A DNA stretch of 64,000 bases from the NCBI RefSeq assembly GCF_004000785.1, contig NZ_BILX01000022.1:1-64000 (forward strand), read 5' to 3'. Within the stretch, counting starts at the first letter, position 1. Every line of letters starts with the position of its first letter. The notes below the pieces were generated by a model. That model was not told the origin of the DNA and did not search any database. It saw only the letters and a program-made list of their open reading frames with translations. Below, piece by piece: positions 43,009-51,308 of this stretch. The position numbers and the translations under genes were made by a program. Source of the stretch: Paenibacillus ehimensis NBRC 15659. Lineage in GTDB: Bacteria > Bacillota > Bacilli > Paenibacillales > NBRC-103111.

Positions 43009-45711
43009 GTGATCGTAGAAAGCGAGCTGCAAGCCGCCAGGGAGAAGCTCTCCCCATTGCCTGACATCGCGCCTTTGTCGTCTGACGATTTTCGCGATTT
43101 GGTAAAACGGAGAGCCGTTTCGGTTTTACATCTGACGCCCGATGAACAGGCATGGGCGACCAACGAAGAGCTGAGAAGAGAAACCGAGCGGCGGCTGCTT
43201 GAGAAAATCAACCGGGACAGTAATCTGCTGCCGGTTGATTTTTTAAGCAAAGGGGTGGAAAGAGCGAAGGCGGTCGGCCGCATCATGACTCCGTCCGGGT
43301 TGGGAACAGGGTTCCTTATCGATCGGGGAGTGATCATGACGAACAATCACGTGCTTCATGATATCGAGGAGGCCGGACTCAGCTTCATCGAATTCGATTA
43401 CGAAGAAAACAAGAATGTCATTAAGGTCAAGCTGAAGCCGAGCGAGTTGTTCATAACGGTTAAGGAACTGGACTTTACGATCGTCGCTTGCGAGTCCGCA
43501 GGAATTGAGCAAATCACGCCGGTTAAGCTGCTGAGAAGTCCGACCACGATTACGCGCGGCGAATACGTCAACATTATTCAGCACCCCAGAGGCCGGAAAA
43601 AAGAAATCGCCTTGCAGGATAATACCGTAAGCTACGTGTACGATAAAGTCATTCATTATTCAACGGATACGGAAGCGGGCTCGTCCGGCGCAGCCGTATT
43701 CAATAATAAATGGGAGCTGGTCGCCCTTCACCGCGCCGGCTTGAACGAAACGACGCCGCTTAACGAAGGAGTACGCATTTCTGCTATTGTGAGCAAGCTG
43801 ATCTCAATGGCCCACAGGGGAGATACCGGAGCCGCCCGCATCACGAGAACGCTGGAGGACCGCTCGCCTTATTTGGGTTATTACGATGTGGCAGGGTTGA
43901 TCGATAGTCAAGAAGCGCTGCTCGAAGTTGAGGTGCCTTCCTACAAAGGAGACAAGCGATTTGCCGACATCGGGTTTTGGAATATCGAGCACTTTAACAA
44001 CACCTCGGATAGGCGAAGGATCAAAGACGTAGCACGGGTTGTCGCAAATTTGTCCATGGACGTTCTGGGCTTGGTGGAAGTTGAGAGAGGAGCGCTGGAC
44101 CGTCTTATTGAAGCTATAAAACAACACAACGGCACGGTGATGAAATATGTTTACCTGGATTCGACCGGCAATCAGGATCTAGCCGTTCTGTATGATACGG
44201 CTACGACGGTAGTGGAGCTGAGAGACGATATCAACCGGAAATATTCCGATCTGCTTCATTCCACCGTTGCTAACAAGCCTGCTTTTCCGCAGCAGCGGGA
44301 ACCGCTGTTCGCTAAATGTACGATCAAGGAAGAAGGCAAGGATGTCGAGTTCCTTATGATCGTCGTTCATCTGAAAGCGATGAGGGACCCCGAAAGCACG
44401 GAAAGACGCAAATTGGCGGCGGAAATCATCTCCGTGATCATCGAGGATTTGAAGCGCGACGAAGCGTTTCGGCATCTTCCTATCGTGCTTGGCGGCGATT
44501 TGAACGACGATGCGGGCAGTGTCTCTTTATCGCCGATTATGAATTCTCCGTCCTTGGTTACGTTAACGCGTGACGATGCGGATGCCGGTCACATTTCTTA
44601 TCTGGAAGATCCGTTTTCCTTAATCGACCATATCATCGTGAGCCGGGATATGAATGTCGGGTCCATTCAGCAGGATGATGCGGCTATCGTCAGACTGGAC
44701 CAAAGCGTGCAGCAGTTTGTAAAAGATATATCCGACCACGCTCCTCTGGTTCTTAGGGTGATTTATCGGGACGAGGAAGCGCTGGCTTTGCCGGGCTTGC
44801 TCCCGCGGTTGCCAAGCGTTCAATTCATGGCCGGCAGCACGCTTGAGCGGACGATGCTTAAACTGGAGCTGAACCGCAGTCACCTGGAAAACGAACGGAT
44901 TTACTATGACGAAGAGAAAGACAGGCTGAGCATCGTAGATTATTACCGTTCCGTCAACCTGCGGTCCGGGAGCGGGGAGGAGCTGTTCCGGGATCTTCAT
45001 CGTCTTCTGCTTCACTCGCATACGAACGTTTTAGCTTACGACCGAAGCCGGTCCGAGCTGTATTCCTGGGTCGATTTAAGAGAGGACGGAAAGCTTCGGA
45101 GTCTCTATTCCAGCCGGGATCTGGATCCCGAGCGTTTGATTCGCGAAGACTATGTATTCGAACAACAGAAGAGGGAGTTTCTTGAAGCATTGCCTCATTT
45201 GGAACGGATGAATGCCGAAGAGCTGCAGCACATGTTGGACGAAAAATTCCAATTTAACGTTGAGCATGTCGTTCCTCAGTCCTGGTTCGGCAAACGAAAC
45301 CCTATGCTCGGCGATATGCACCACCTGTTCGTCTGTGAAGCGGATTGCAACAGCTTTCGAGGAAACGTGCCGTATTTCGATTTTGCCGACTACACGCCCG
45401 AAGCGTATCAAGAAACGATTCGAAACGAATGCGGCAAAAGAGGCGGAACGATCAAATTCGAGCCGGAAAACGGAAAAGGCGAGGCGGCGAGAGCCGTGCT
45501 CTATTTTCTGCTCCGCTACCCCGGGAAAATCAACGGGAACCAACGGATACGGATCGATATCGAGATGCTGCTTTCATGGCATAGGGAGCATCCGGTGACG
45601 ATGCATGAGAAGCACCGGAATCGGGCGATATTTGAGCTGCAAGGAAACCGCAATCCCCTCATCGACTTTCCCGAAGCGGCGGATCGAATCCGTTTCGAGC
45701 TGGGGCTCTAA
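43009..45711 (+). CDS. Trypsin-like protease / EEP nuclease / endonuclease I fusion protein
   Basis: 900 residues, no signal peptide or membrane segment, so cytoplasmic. Region 1-85: charged helical segment. Region 86-270: trypsin-like serine protease with triad His114 (TNNHV), Asp155 (ELDFTIVA) and Ser226 (GSSGAAV). Region 315-585: endonuclease/exonuclease/phosphatase fold with Asn325 (GFWNIEHF), Glu357, His454 (VVHLKA), Asp497/Asn499 (GGDLND) and Asp576-His577 (SDHAPL). Region 626-900: endonuclease I type beta-beta-alpha-metal domain with VEHVVPQSWFG (His753), LGDMHHLF and CNSFRGN (Asn781). All key residues are kept. GTG follows a perfect AAAGGAGG. A one-protein conflict effector is the best guess; the role is inferred. 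Confidence 0.85.
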   Translation: MIVESELQAAREKLSPLPDIAPLSSDDFRDLVKRRAVSVLHLTPDEQAWATNEELRRETERRLLEKINRDSNLLPVDFLSKGVERAKAVGRIMTPSGLGTGFLIDRGVIMTNNHVLHDIEEAGLSFIEFDYEENKNVIKVKLKPSELFITVKELDFTIVACESAGIEQITPVKLLRSPTTITRGEYVNIIQHPRGRKKEIALQDNTVSYVYDKVIHYSTDTEAGSSGAAVFNNKWELVALHRAGLNETTPLNEGVRISAIVSKLISMAHRGDTGAARITRTLEDRSPYLGYYDVAGLIDSQEALLEVEVPSYKGDKRFADIGFWNIEHFNNTSDRRRIKDVARVVANLSMDVLGLVEVERGALDRLIEAIKQHNGTVMKYVYLDSTGNQDLAVLYDTATTVVELRDDINRKYSDLLHSTVANKPAFPQQREPLFAKCTIKEEGKDVEFLMIVVHLKAMRDPESTERRKLAAEIISVIIEDLKRDEAFRHLPIVLGGDLNDDAGSVSLSPIMNSPSLVTLTRDDADAGHISYLEDPFSLIDHIIVSRDMNVGSIQQDDAAIVRLDQSVQQFVKDISDHAPLVLRVIYRDEEALALPGLLPRLPSVQFMAGSTLERTMLKLELNRSHLENERIYYDEEKDRLSIVDYYRSVNLRSGSGEELFRDLHRLLLHSHTNVLAYDRSRSELYSWVDLREDGKLRSLYSSRDLDPERLIREDYVFEQQKREFLEALPHLERMNAEELQHMLDEKFQFNVEHVVPQSWFGKRNPMLGDMHHLFVCEADCNSFRGNVPYFDFADYTPEAYQETIRNECGKRGGTIKFEPENGKGEAARAVLYFLLRYPGKINGNQRIRIDIEMLLSWHREHPVTMHEKHRNRAIFELQGNRNPLIDFPEAADRIRFELGL

Positions 45712-45846
45712 GCCGCACCGGCCGGACAGGTAGCGCGGGGAAGCCTTTTATGGTATGCTCGCTTCAAGGTCTAAGCTCCGTTCGGTTCGGAACGTTCGAG
45801 GCAATCCGCCGAACAGCTGCCTACGGCTCTGGGAGGGGGAAAGAGC

Positions 45847-46239
45847 ATGAACGAATTTATCAAGATTAAGGAGCTGGAAGGGGATCTGAAAATTTCTCAT
45901 AAAAAGAGGGATTTCGGACTAACGGTCTCGACCAAAGAACTCGTTTTCCAAAAGCCGCATGTCAATTATCATATCAAGCTTGAAGATATTATCAGCATCC
46001 TGCCGTACGAGCCGCCGTCCGGTGCCCGTCCGATTACGTTCCAAAAAAACGGCTCCGCCGGAAGCGAAACCGTCAGTATGCACTCCGGAATGCCGCACTA
46101 CCGCTTGTACGTGAAAGAAGCGACGGTGCATAACCGCAGCGGCATATTTCGCCTTGACGGCGTACAGTTCGTATTGCCGATTTTGCGCGATTTGCTGCTC
46201 GCGATTTCCCAGTACGGCGGCCTTAAGAGCATTACTTGA
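45847..46239 (+). CDS. Hypothetical 130-residue protein
   Basis: Soluble protein, apparently mostly beta (KISHKKRDFGLTVSTKELVF, then IKLEDIISILPYEPP), possibly a PH-like or small beta-barrel fold, which is only a guess from pattern. The end is helical (LPILRDLLLAISQYGGLKSI). GGGAGGGGG precedes the ATG and a strong terminator follows. I do not recognise it. It lies 135 bases after the fusion-protein gene, without overlap, so a joint role is not implied. Confidence 0.65.
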   Translation: MNEFIKIKELEGDLKISHKKRDFGLTVSTKELVFQKPHVNYHIKLEDIISILPYEPPSGARPITFQKNGSAGSETVSMHSGMPHYRLYVKEATVHNRSGIFRLDGVQFVLPILRDLLLAISQYGGLKSIT

Positions 46240-46257
46240 CGGCTTTTCCATATCCGG

Positions 46258-46293
46258 CCCTGTTGCAAAGCTATGCTGGCAGCAGGGCTTTTT
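46258..46293 (+). terminator. Intrinsic terminator
   Basis: CCCTGTTGC and GCAGCAGGG pair (one G-U) and are followed by CTTTTTG. It ends the 130-residue gene. Confidence 0.8.
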
Positions 46294-46305
46294 GCGGCGA
46301 AAATT

Positions 46306-46342
46306 GCAAAACCCGCCGGAAACGGAATTCCGCGGGCTTTGC
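46306..46342 (-). terminator. Intrinsic terminator of the secreted 111-residue gene
   Basis: On the minus strand GCAAAGCCCGCGGAA pairs with TTCCGGCGGGTTTTGC (small bulges) and is followed by AATTTTC. Confidence 0.65.
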
Positions 46343-46366
46343 CGAGCGTATTGCCTTTTAAAAAGC

Positions 46367-46702
46367 CTAGTCCGTCACATAAATAACGTATTCCTTAACC
46401 GGCTTTCCGTTTTTAAGCTGGATCAACAGAGAATCGCCATGTCCGGTTCCTTCCAGATACCATACGCCTTTCTTTTTGTACACTATGGCGTTTTCTCCCT
46501 GGACTTTGTAGGTATACCCCGAAGCAGAGTATAACTCTCTGACTTCGCCTTTATTCATGTACCAAGGATCTTCATAGTATGCTTGGCTTACTGCCGATGG
46601 AGAAGCAGAAGCAGGCTCGGTTGCCGCCATGCTCGCCGTAGGCGAGAGGGCGCTTGCGAAAACGGCTGCGGTAAGACTTAAGACTGCGAATGTTTTTTTC
46701 AT
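46367..46702 (-). CDS. Secreted hypothetical 111-residue protein
   Basis: Clear Sec signal peptide (MKKTFAVLSLTAAVFASAL, cleavage likely after SMAA near residue 27). The mature part of about 84 residues has several beta-like segments (YTYKVQGENAIVYKKKGVWY, LEGTGHGDSLLIQLKNGKPV) and no cysteine. AGGAGG lies before the ATG. Role unknown; it is exported to the cell surface or medium. One-gene unit with its own terminator. Confidence 0.72.
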   Translation of the reverse strand: MKKTFAVLSLTAAVFASALSPTASMAATEPASASPSAVSQAYYEDPWYMNKGEVRELYSASGYTYKVQGENAIVYKKKGVWYLEGTGHGDSLLIQLKNGKPVKEYVIYVTD

Positions 46703-46795
46703 ACGGCGTTCCTCCTGAATTAAATTGTATTTCTATTGCATCATATACCAATTAGTGGGGATGTATGGGTTTATGGAACATCTCGTAGAAAAACG

Positions 46796-46819
46796 GACAT
46801 TTCTTGTGAAAAGAATGTC
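46796..46819. repeat. Inverted repeat, possible operator
   Basis: GACATTTCTT and AAAGAATGTC flank GTGA and are almost exact reverse complements. It lies between the secreted-protein gene and the alcohol dehydrogenase gene, about 37 bases before a TATAAT (46856-46861). Confidence 0.4.
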
Positions 46820-46896
46820 GAATTTCGTATGCTAGTCCTACGGTTCGTTACCTAGTATAATATATAGAATGCATGAGTATCGAAGGAGGAATGACG

Positions 46897-48066
46897 ATGA
46901 ATTCGTTTGATTTTCATAATCCGACCAAAATCCTGTTCGGCGCGGGCAAGCTGGAGCAGTTGGGCGAGCAAGTAGCTGCCTGCGGCAGCAAAACAGTCCT
47001 GCTCGTTTATGGCGGCGGAAGCATCAAAAAGACCGGCTTGTATGACCGCGTCCTCACGCAGCTTGCCGGGGCCGGTGTCCGCACCGTGGAACTGCCCGGC
47101 GTCGAGCCGAATCCCCGGGTCACAACGGTGCGCAAGGGAATCGAATTGTGTCGCGCGGAAGGCGTCGACTTAATCCTGGCCGTAGGCGGAGGCAGCGTAA
47201 TCGACGCAGCCAAGGCCGTTGCCGTCGGCGTCCCGTATGAGGGAGACGTCTGGGATTTTCTGATGCGGAAAGCGAAAATTACGGCAGCGCTGCCGCTCGG
47301 CACAGTGCTGACCTTATCGGCAACGGGCTCCGAAATGAACGGCAACGCCGTCATCACCAACTGGGAAGAAAAGCGGAAGAAATCGTTCGCCAGCATCTAT
47401 GCTTATCCTAAATTTTCCATCCTGGATCCGACGCTGACGTACACGGTGCCTGCGGATCAAACGGTGAACGGGATCGTGGACATGATGTCGCACGTCTTCG
47501 AGCAATATTTCAGCCTCACGCCGGATACGCCTCTGCAGGAGCGGCTCTGCGAGTCGATCCTGCAAACGATTATCGAGAACGGCGAACGGGCACTCGCCGA
47601 GCCGGAGCAATACGAGGCCCGAGCGAATCTGATGCTGTGCGGCACATATGCGCTGAACGGCGGCATGATCAGCGTCGGCGTGCAGACCGACTGGGCGACG
47701 CACGCCATCGAGCACGAGGTGAGCGCAATCTATGATATTGCGCATGCGGCGGGGCTTTCCGTTTTGTTCCCGAACTGGATGAAATATGTGTACGCTAGCC
47801 GTCCGGACCGGTTCGTGCAGTTTGCCGTCCGGGTGTGGAACATCGATCCGGCAGGCAAAAGCGACGAAGAAATTGCGTTGGCCGGCATTCAGGCGACGCG
47901 GGATTACTTTACGCGCATCGGCGCGCCTGCCCGTTTGGCCGATCTCGGTATCGGGGACAGCGAAATCGGGCGAATGGCGAAGGAAGCCGTCAAGTTCGGT
48001 CCGATCGGATCGTTCAAGGTCTTGCATGAGGACGATGTGAAGGCTATTCTGCAGCTAAGCTTATAA
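46897..48066 (+). CDS. Iron-containing alcohol dehydrogenase (YugJ/BdhA-like)
   Basis: 389 residues, group III metal-dependent alcohol dehydrogenase. It opens with FDFHNPTKILFGAGKLEQLG, then the NAD(P) motif VGGGSVIDAAKAVA. Metal-ligand region includes DMMSHVFEQYF and the ATHAIEHEVSAIYDIAHAAG segment, with Asp and His ligands in place. It interconverts aldehydes and primary alcohols such as butanal/butanol, usually with NADPH or NADH. ATG at 46897 has GAAGGAGG 7 bases upstream; an earlier in-frame ATG lies before that site. The MFS gene follows after 18 bases. Confidence 0.92.
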   Translation: MNSFDFHNPTKILFGAGKLEQLGEQVAACGSKTVLLVYGGGSIKKTGLYDRVLTQLAGAGVRTVELPGVEPNPRVTTVRKGIELCRAEGVDLILAVGGGSVIDAAKAVAVGVPYEGDVWDFLMRKAKITAALPLGTVLTLSATGSEMNGNAVITNWEEKRKKSFASIYAYPKFSILDPTLTYTVPADQTVNGIVDMMSHVFEQYFSLTPDTPLQERLCESILQTIIENGERALAEPEQYEARANLMLCGTYALNGGMISVGVQTDWATHAIEHEVSAIYDIAHAAGLSVLFPNWMKYVYASRPDRFVQFAVRVWNIDPAGKSDEEIALAGIQATRDYFTRIGAPARLADLGIGDSEIGRMAKEAVKFGPIGSFKVLHEDDVKAILQLSL

Positions 48067-48084
48067 GAGGGAAGAAGACTCATC

Positions 48085-49287
48085 ATGAAATCGACGACCT
48101 CTGAGCGAATCAACCATACGATCTTTGTGCTGGTCACTTTGCTTTATTGGTGCTCGCTCTATGTTTACGTTCCGATCCTGTCCCCGTACCTCGATCATCT
48201 AGGCGCATCTTACACCATGGCCGGGATCGTGCTCGGCAGCTACGGTCTGACGCAGATCGTGCTGCGTCTTCCGCTCGGGATCACGTCCGACCGTTTCAAG
48301 AGCCGGAAGCCGTTCATTCTGCTCGGCATGCTCTGCACCGCGTCCAGCTGCCTATGCTTCGCCTTGGGCGAGCAGCTTGGCTGGGCGTTCGCCGGCCGCG
48401 TCCTGTCGGGGGTAGGCGCCTCGACGTGGGTAGCTTTTACCGTCATGTATGCCGGATTATACCGTGGCGAACAGGCGACCCGCGCAATGGGCACGATCAG
48501 CCTGCTTACTGTCGCCGGGCAGCTTTTCGGCATGAGCATGAGCGGCTACTTGGTCAAATGGGGTGGGTGGAACGCCGCATTTTGGACCGGGGCGATTATC
48601 GGTCTGGCTGGTCTGGCGCTTGCTTTCCTGTTGAAGGAGCCGAAGGAGAGCGGCGAACGGGCTGCGATGCGCTTCGCCGACCTTGCGCCGGTGATGAAGG
48701 ACAAGCTGCTGCTCAAGGTTTCTTCGCTGTCCATTTTGGCGCACAGCGTCTTATTTATTACGATGTTCGGATTTACTCCCTCGTACGCCTTGTCGCTAGG
48801 GGCGGACGAAGCCGGGCTGACGCTGCTTGTATTTGCTTTCATGATTCCGCACGCGGTCAGCTCGTTTATGACCGGAAAACGGTTTGCCCCGCGCTTCGGG
48901 GCGTGGAACGTCGTGCTGCTCGGCTTTGCGGTCAGCGCCGTATGCTCGGCGGCAACGTCGCTGGTTCCGGGCTTCGGGCTGCTGCTGCTAACGCAGGCGG
49001 TTAACGGATTTTTCCAGGGGCTGCATTTCCCGCTGCTCCTGGGGCTCTCGATTCAGCACATTCCGGAACAAAAGAGGGCTACGGCAATGGGACTGTATCA
49101 GGCGGTCTACGCCATCGGCATGTTTGCGGGGCCGTTCTTGGCCGGCGGCTTGAACGAGTGGGCGGGACTCAAGAGCGGTTTCTATTTGGCCGGGGTACTC
49201 GGGTTGAGCGCCGTGGGCTTGACCTTGTTCTGGTTCAGGCCCCGCCGGCAGCTGAGCGATGCTTCTCAAGCATCGCTCAGCAGATAA
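48085..49287 (+). CDS. MFS transporter
   Basis: 400 residues with 12 predicted membrane segments and the loop motif GITSDRFKSRKP near residue 62. The second half begins after a cytoplasmic loop near residue 190 (LKEPKESGERAAM). Cargo cannot be read; it lies in an apparent operon with the alcohol dehydrogenase. The last codons (QLSDASQASLSR) are encoded by a perfect inverted repeat, see 49251-49281. Confidence 0.87.
   Translation: MKSTTSERINHTIFVLVTLLYWCSLYVYVPILSPYLDHLGASYTMAGIVLGSYGLTQIVLRLPLGITSDRFKSRKPFILLGMLCTASSCLCFALGEQLGWAFAGRVLSGVGASTWVAFTVMYAGLYRGEQATRAMGTISLLTVAGQLFGMSMSGYLVKWGGWNAAFWTGAIIGLAGLALAFLLKEPKESGERAAMRFADLAPVMKDKLLLKVSSLSILAHSVLFITMFGFTPSYALSLGADEAGLTLLVFAFMIPHAVSSFMTGKRFAPRFGAWNVVLLGFAVSAVCSAATSLVPGFGLLLLTQAVNGFFQGLHFPLLLGLSIQHIPEQKRATAMGLYQAVYAIGMFAGPFLAGGLNEWAGLKSGFYLAGVLGLSAVGLTLFWFRPRRQLSDASQASLSR
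49251..49281. repeat. Perfect 14-bp inverted repeat inside the 3' end of the MFS gene
   Basis: GCTGAGCGATGCTT and AAGCATCGCTCAGC flank a 3-base loop CTC, ending 3 bases before the stop codon. Confidence 0.85.
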
Positions 49288-49290
49288 TGC

Positions 49291-49329
49291 GTATGAAAAA
49301 AGCACCGGAAACGGTGTTTTTTTCATACC
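49291..49329 (+). terminator. Strong bidirectional terminator
   Basis: GCACCG-GAAA-CGGTG with flanking A6 and T7; the outer bases GTATG and CATAC also pair, so the whole element is a near-perfect 17-bp hairpin. Confidence 0.9.
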
Positions 49330-49433
49330 CGGCTTGTTTCAAGTAGGGGACTCCAGCCGCTTGCCGCCAACGCCCTTTTATAAAATAGGCTGTCGCATCC
49401 TGACGAGAAACCACACTTCTTGCACAAGCCGCG

Positions 49434-49442
49434 CATCTACTA
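49434..49442 (+). promoter_or_regulatory. Candidate sigma-K-like promoter of the Cys-rich gene
   Basis: CATCTACTA fits the -10 pattern CATANNNTA except for one base, and AC lies 17 bases upstream (49415-49416). Weak evidence. Confidence 0.3.
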
Positions 49443-49472
49443 ATACTATCAACTTTAAGGAGAGGTGATTGT

Positions 49473-49907
49473 ATGGCTTGTGGTTGCGGCTGCTCGAGGC
49501 GAAAGGGGATGGCCAAGGCGGTGAACCGGAGAACCGGTCAATCGGGGGCGTGCCCCTGTAAAGTAAATAATGCGGGGCTCAGGTTCCGAAGCAGAAGAGG
49601 AAATCTGCTGACGTTCGAGGTCGTCTACAGCTCCCAATGCACTCCATGTACAAGCAGCCCCCTCATTACGTTCTTCATTCCAAAAGTATTCCGCGGCAAA
49701 GCGCGTATCGTGAAGGTTGATCAAGTACTGGTTACCGTAGCGGCAACCTCTCTGGCCGATTTCGTGCTGGCGGCCAAAGTTCAGAATCGCTGCATCAGAC
49801 CGTTGTCCGAACGGAAGTGCGTGTTCAAAGTCGTGTCGACTTGCTCGCAAACCAGAAAGCTTCGTATCATTAACGGAAAACGGGTCAGCGATTTCTGCCT
49901 GACCTAG
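49473..49907 (+). CDS. Cysteine-rich hypothetical protein, possible spore coat component
   Basis: 144 residues, basic, with 11 cysteines: CGCGC at residues 3-7, CPC near 27-29, CTPC near 56-59 and four single ones. The middle is beta-like (LLTFEVVYSS, IVKVDQVLVTVAAT). Paired Cys motifs in a basic protein of this size recall cross-linked spore coat or exosporium proteins, but I recognise no family. AAGGAGAGG precedes the ATG and a strong terminator follows. A sigma-K-like promoter would fit the guess. Confidence 0.6.
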   Translation: MACGCGCSRRKGMAKAVNRRTGQSGACPCKVNNAGLRFRSRRGNLLTFEVVYSSQCTPCTSSPLITFFIPKVFRGKARIVKVDQVLVTVAATSLADFVLAAKVQNRCIRPLSERKCVFKVVSTCSQTRKLRIINGKRVSDFCLT

Positions 49908-49951
49908 ATCTCAGTCGGTACAGCCGCGTCCGCGAGCCGGGAAATACAATG

Positions 49952-49985
49952 AAACGGGCAGGGGAAACCCTGCCCGTTTGTCGTT
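49952..49985. terminator. Bidirectional terminator
   Basis: AAACGGGCAGGG and CCCTGCCCGTTT around GAAA; T-containing tails on both strands serve the Cys-rich gene and the convergent alr. Confidence 0.85.
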
Positions 49986-49994
49986 CCGTCCTGT

Positions 49995-51239
49995 TTATAT
50001 AAAGCGTGTGGAAACCGTTCGGCCTTCCTGCACATAAACCCGGGGAACCCGGGCGCCGATGCCGCACACGATCTCATAATGAATCGTATGCGCATGGCTT
50101 GCGACATCGGCGGCGGTTACCTTGTCTTCCGGCGTACCAAAAAGCAAAACCTCGTCGCCGAGCTTCGCGTCCGGAATAGAGGTAACGTCAAGCATCAGCT
50201 GATCCATGCAGATCGTTCCGGCTATCGGCGCAGACTGCCCGCGTACCGTCGCGGTTCCCTTGTTGGAGAGCGCCCGTGGCATACCGTCTGCGTATCCGAT
50301 CGGCACCGTGGCAATTTTGGTATCTTTATCGGAGGCAAAGGTGCAGCCGTAGCTGACCGGCTCCAACGCCGGAACGTCCTTGAGCGATACGATTTGCGAT
50401 TTGAGCCGCATGGCCGGCTTAAGGGGAGCGCCTGCGATCACGCCTCGTACCGAAGGCTTCAAGCCGTACAGTCCGATCCCGACGCGAACCATGTCCAAAT
50501 GCATATGCGGATAAGCAATCGTTGCCGCGGTGTTGCAGCAATGCCAGAGAGGGACGGAAACACCGGCTTCCTCAAAAGCGCCGCGAAATTCGAGAAACCG
50601 GGCAAATTGCAGCTCCGTGTAAGCCGGACTCGGATGATCTGCATTGGCAAAATGCGTAAATGCGCCTTCCAGCGTCACATAAGGGCTCTCGTTCGCACGG
50701 CGGGCGAGCCGCAGCGCGGCATCTGCCGACGTAACACCGAGACGGTTCATCCCGGTCTCCATCTTGAGGTGAATCCGGGCTGCCCGGCCCAAGCTTTCCG
50801 CTTCGCGCATCACCGCTTCAAGCGCCTCGTCGCGAAACACCGTCAGCGTCACATCGGCCGCAACGGCCTCCCGGATTGCTTCCGGGGGCGTGTAGCCGAG
50901 CACAAGGATCGGAGCGGCAATGCCCGCCGACCGCAGACGGAGCGCTTCATCCAGAAAAGCGACCCCGAGGCGGTCCGCACCGGCGCTCAATGCCGTCCTG
51001 GCGGTTTCCACCGCGCCGTGGCCGTACCCGTTCGCTTTGACCACCGCCATCCACTGGCAGCCGGGCCGGACAAGCGAATGGAAGTAAGCCGCGTTCGATG
51101 CGATGGCATCGAGCGAGATTTCGGCCAGCGTCGGCCGGTGGCTAAAGCTGCCGTCCCAATCGGCGTCGTCCGGCTCGGGCCTAATCGAACGGGGGAGCTC
51201 TTCGTGCGGCTCCACAATGCTATCGTTCCTTGTGTGCAT
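49995..51239 (-). CDS. alr: Alanine racemase
   Basis: 414 residues, slightly longer than usual because of about 35 extra N-terminal residues. PLP lysine motif AVVKANGYGHGAVE, second catalytic Tyr region (SYGCTFASDKDT), IPIGYADGMPR-like segment (VPIGYADGMPRALS) and C-terminal ICMDQLMLDV are present. It makes D-alanine for peptidoglycan, or interconverts D- and L-alanine for catabolism. Here it lies behind ald, with a terminator between, so the catabolic or spore-associated role (as in Bacillus alr paralogs) is likely. Start ATG 51239 has GGAG 9 bases upstream. Confidence 0.95.
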   Translation of the reverse strand: MHTRNDSIVEPHEELPRSIRPEPDDADWDGSFSHRPTLAEISLDAIASNAAYFHSLVRPGCQWMAVVKANGYGHGAVETARTALSAGADRLGVAFLDEALRLRSAGIAAPILVLGYTPPEAIREAVAADVTLTVFRDEALEAVMREAESLGRAARIHLKMETGMNRLGVTSADAALRLARRANESPYVTLEGAFTHFANADHPSPAYTELQFARFLEFRGAFEEAGVSVPLWHCCNTAATIAYPHMHLDMVRVGIGLYGLKPSVRGVIAGAPLKPAMRLKSQIVSLKDVPALEPVSYGCTFASDKDTKIATVPIGYADGMPRALSNKGTATVRGQSAPIAGTICMDQLMLDVTSIPDAKLGDEVLLFGTPEDKVTAADVASHAHTIHYEIVCGIGARVPRVYVQEGRTVSTRFI

Positions 51240-51282
51240 GTTGTGCTGCTCCTTCGTGTTGATTTGCGGAATAAATAATAAT

Positions 51283-51302
51283 CTCCCCCAAAGTAGGGGG
51301 AG
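51283..51302 (-). terminator. Terminator between ald and alr
   Basis: CTCCCCC and GGGGGAG form a 7-bp GC stem; on the minus strand ATTATTATTT follows. It ends ald and lies in the leader of alr. Confidence 0.75.
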
Positions 51303-51308
51303 TTTTGC

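Noticed and set aside
42142-46239. Multi-gene defence island around the protease-nuclease fusion
   Set aside because: Neighbours are an ordinary SDR, uridine kinase and small unknown genes; no sensor NTPase, reverse transcriptase, restriction enzyme or integrase is present. The fusion protein is treated as stand-alone.
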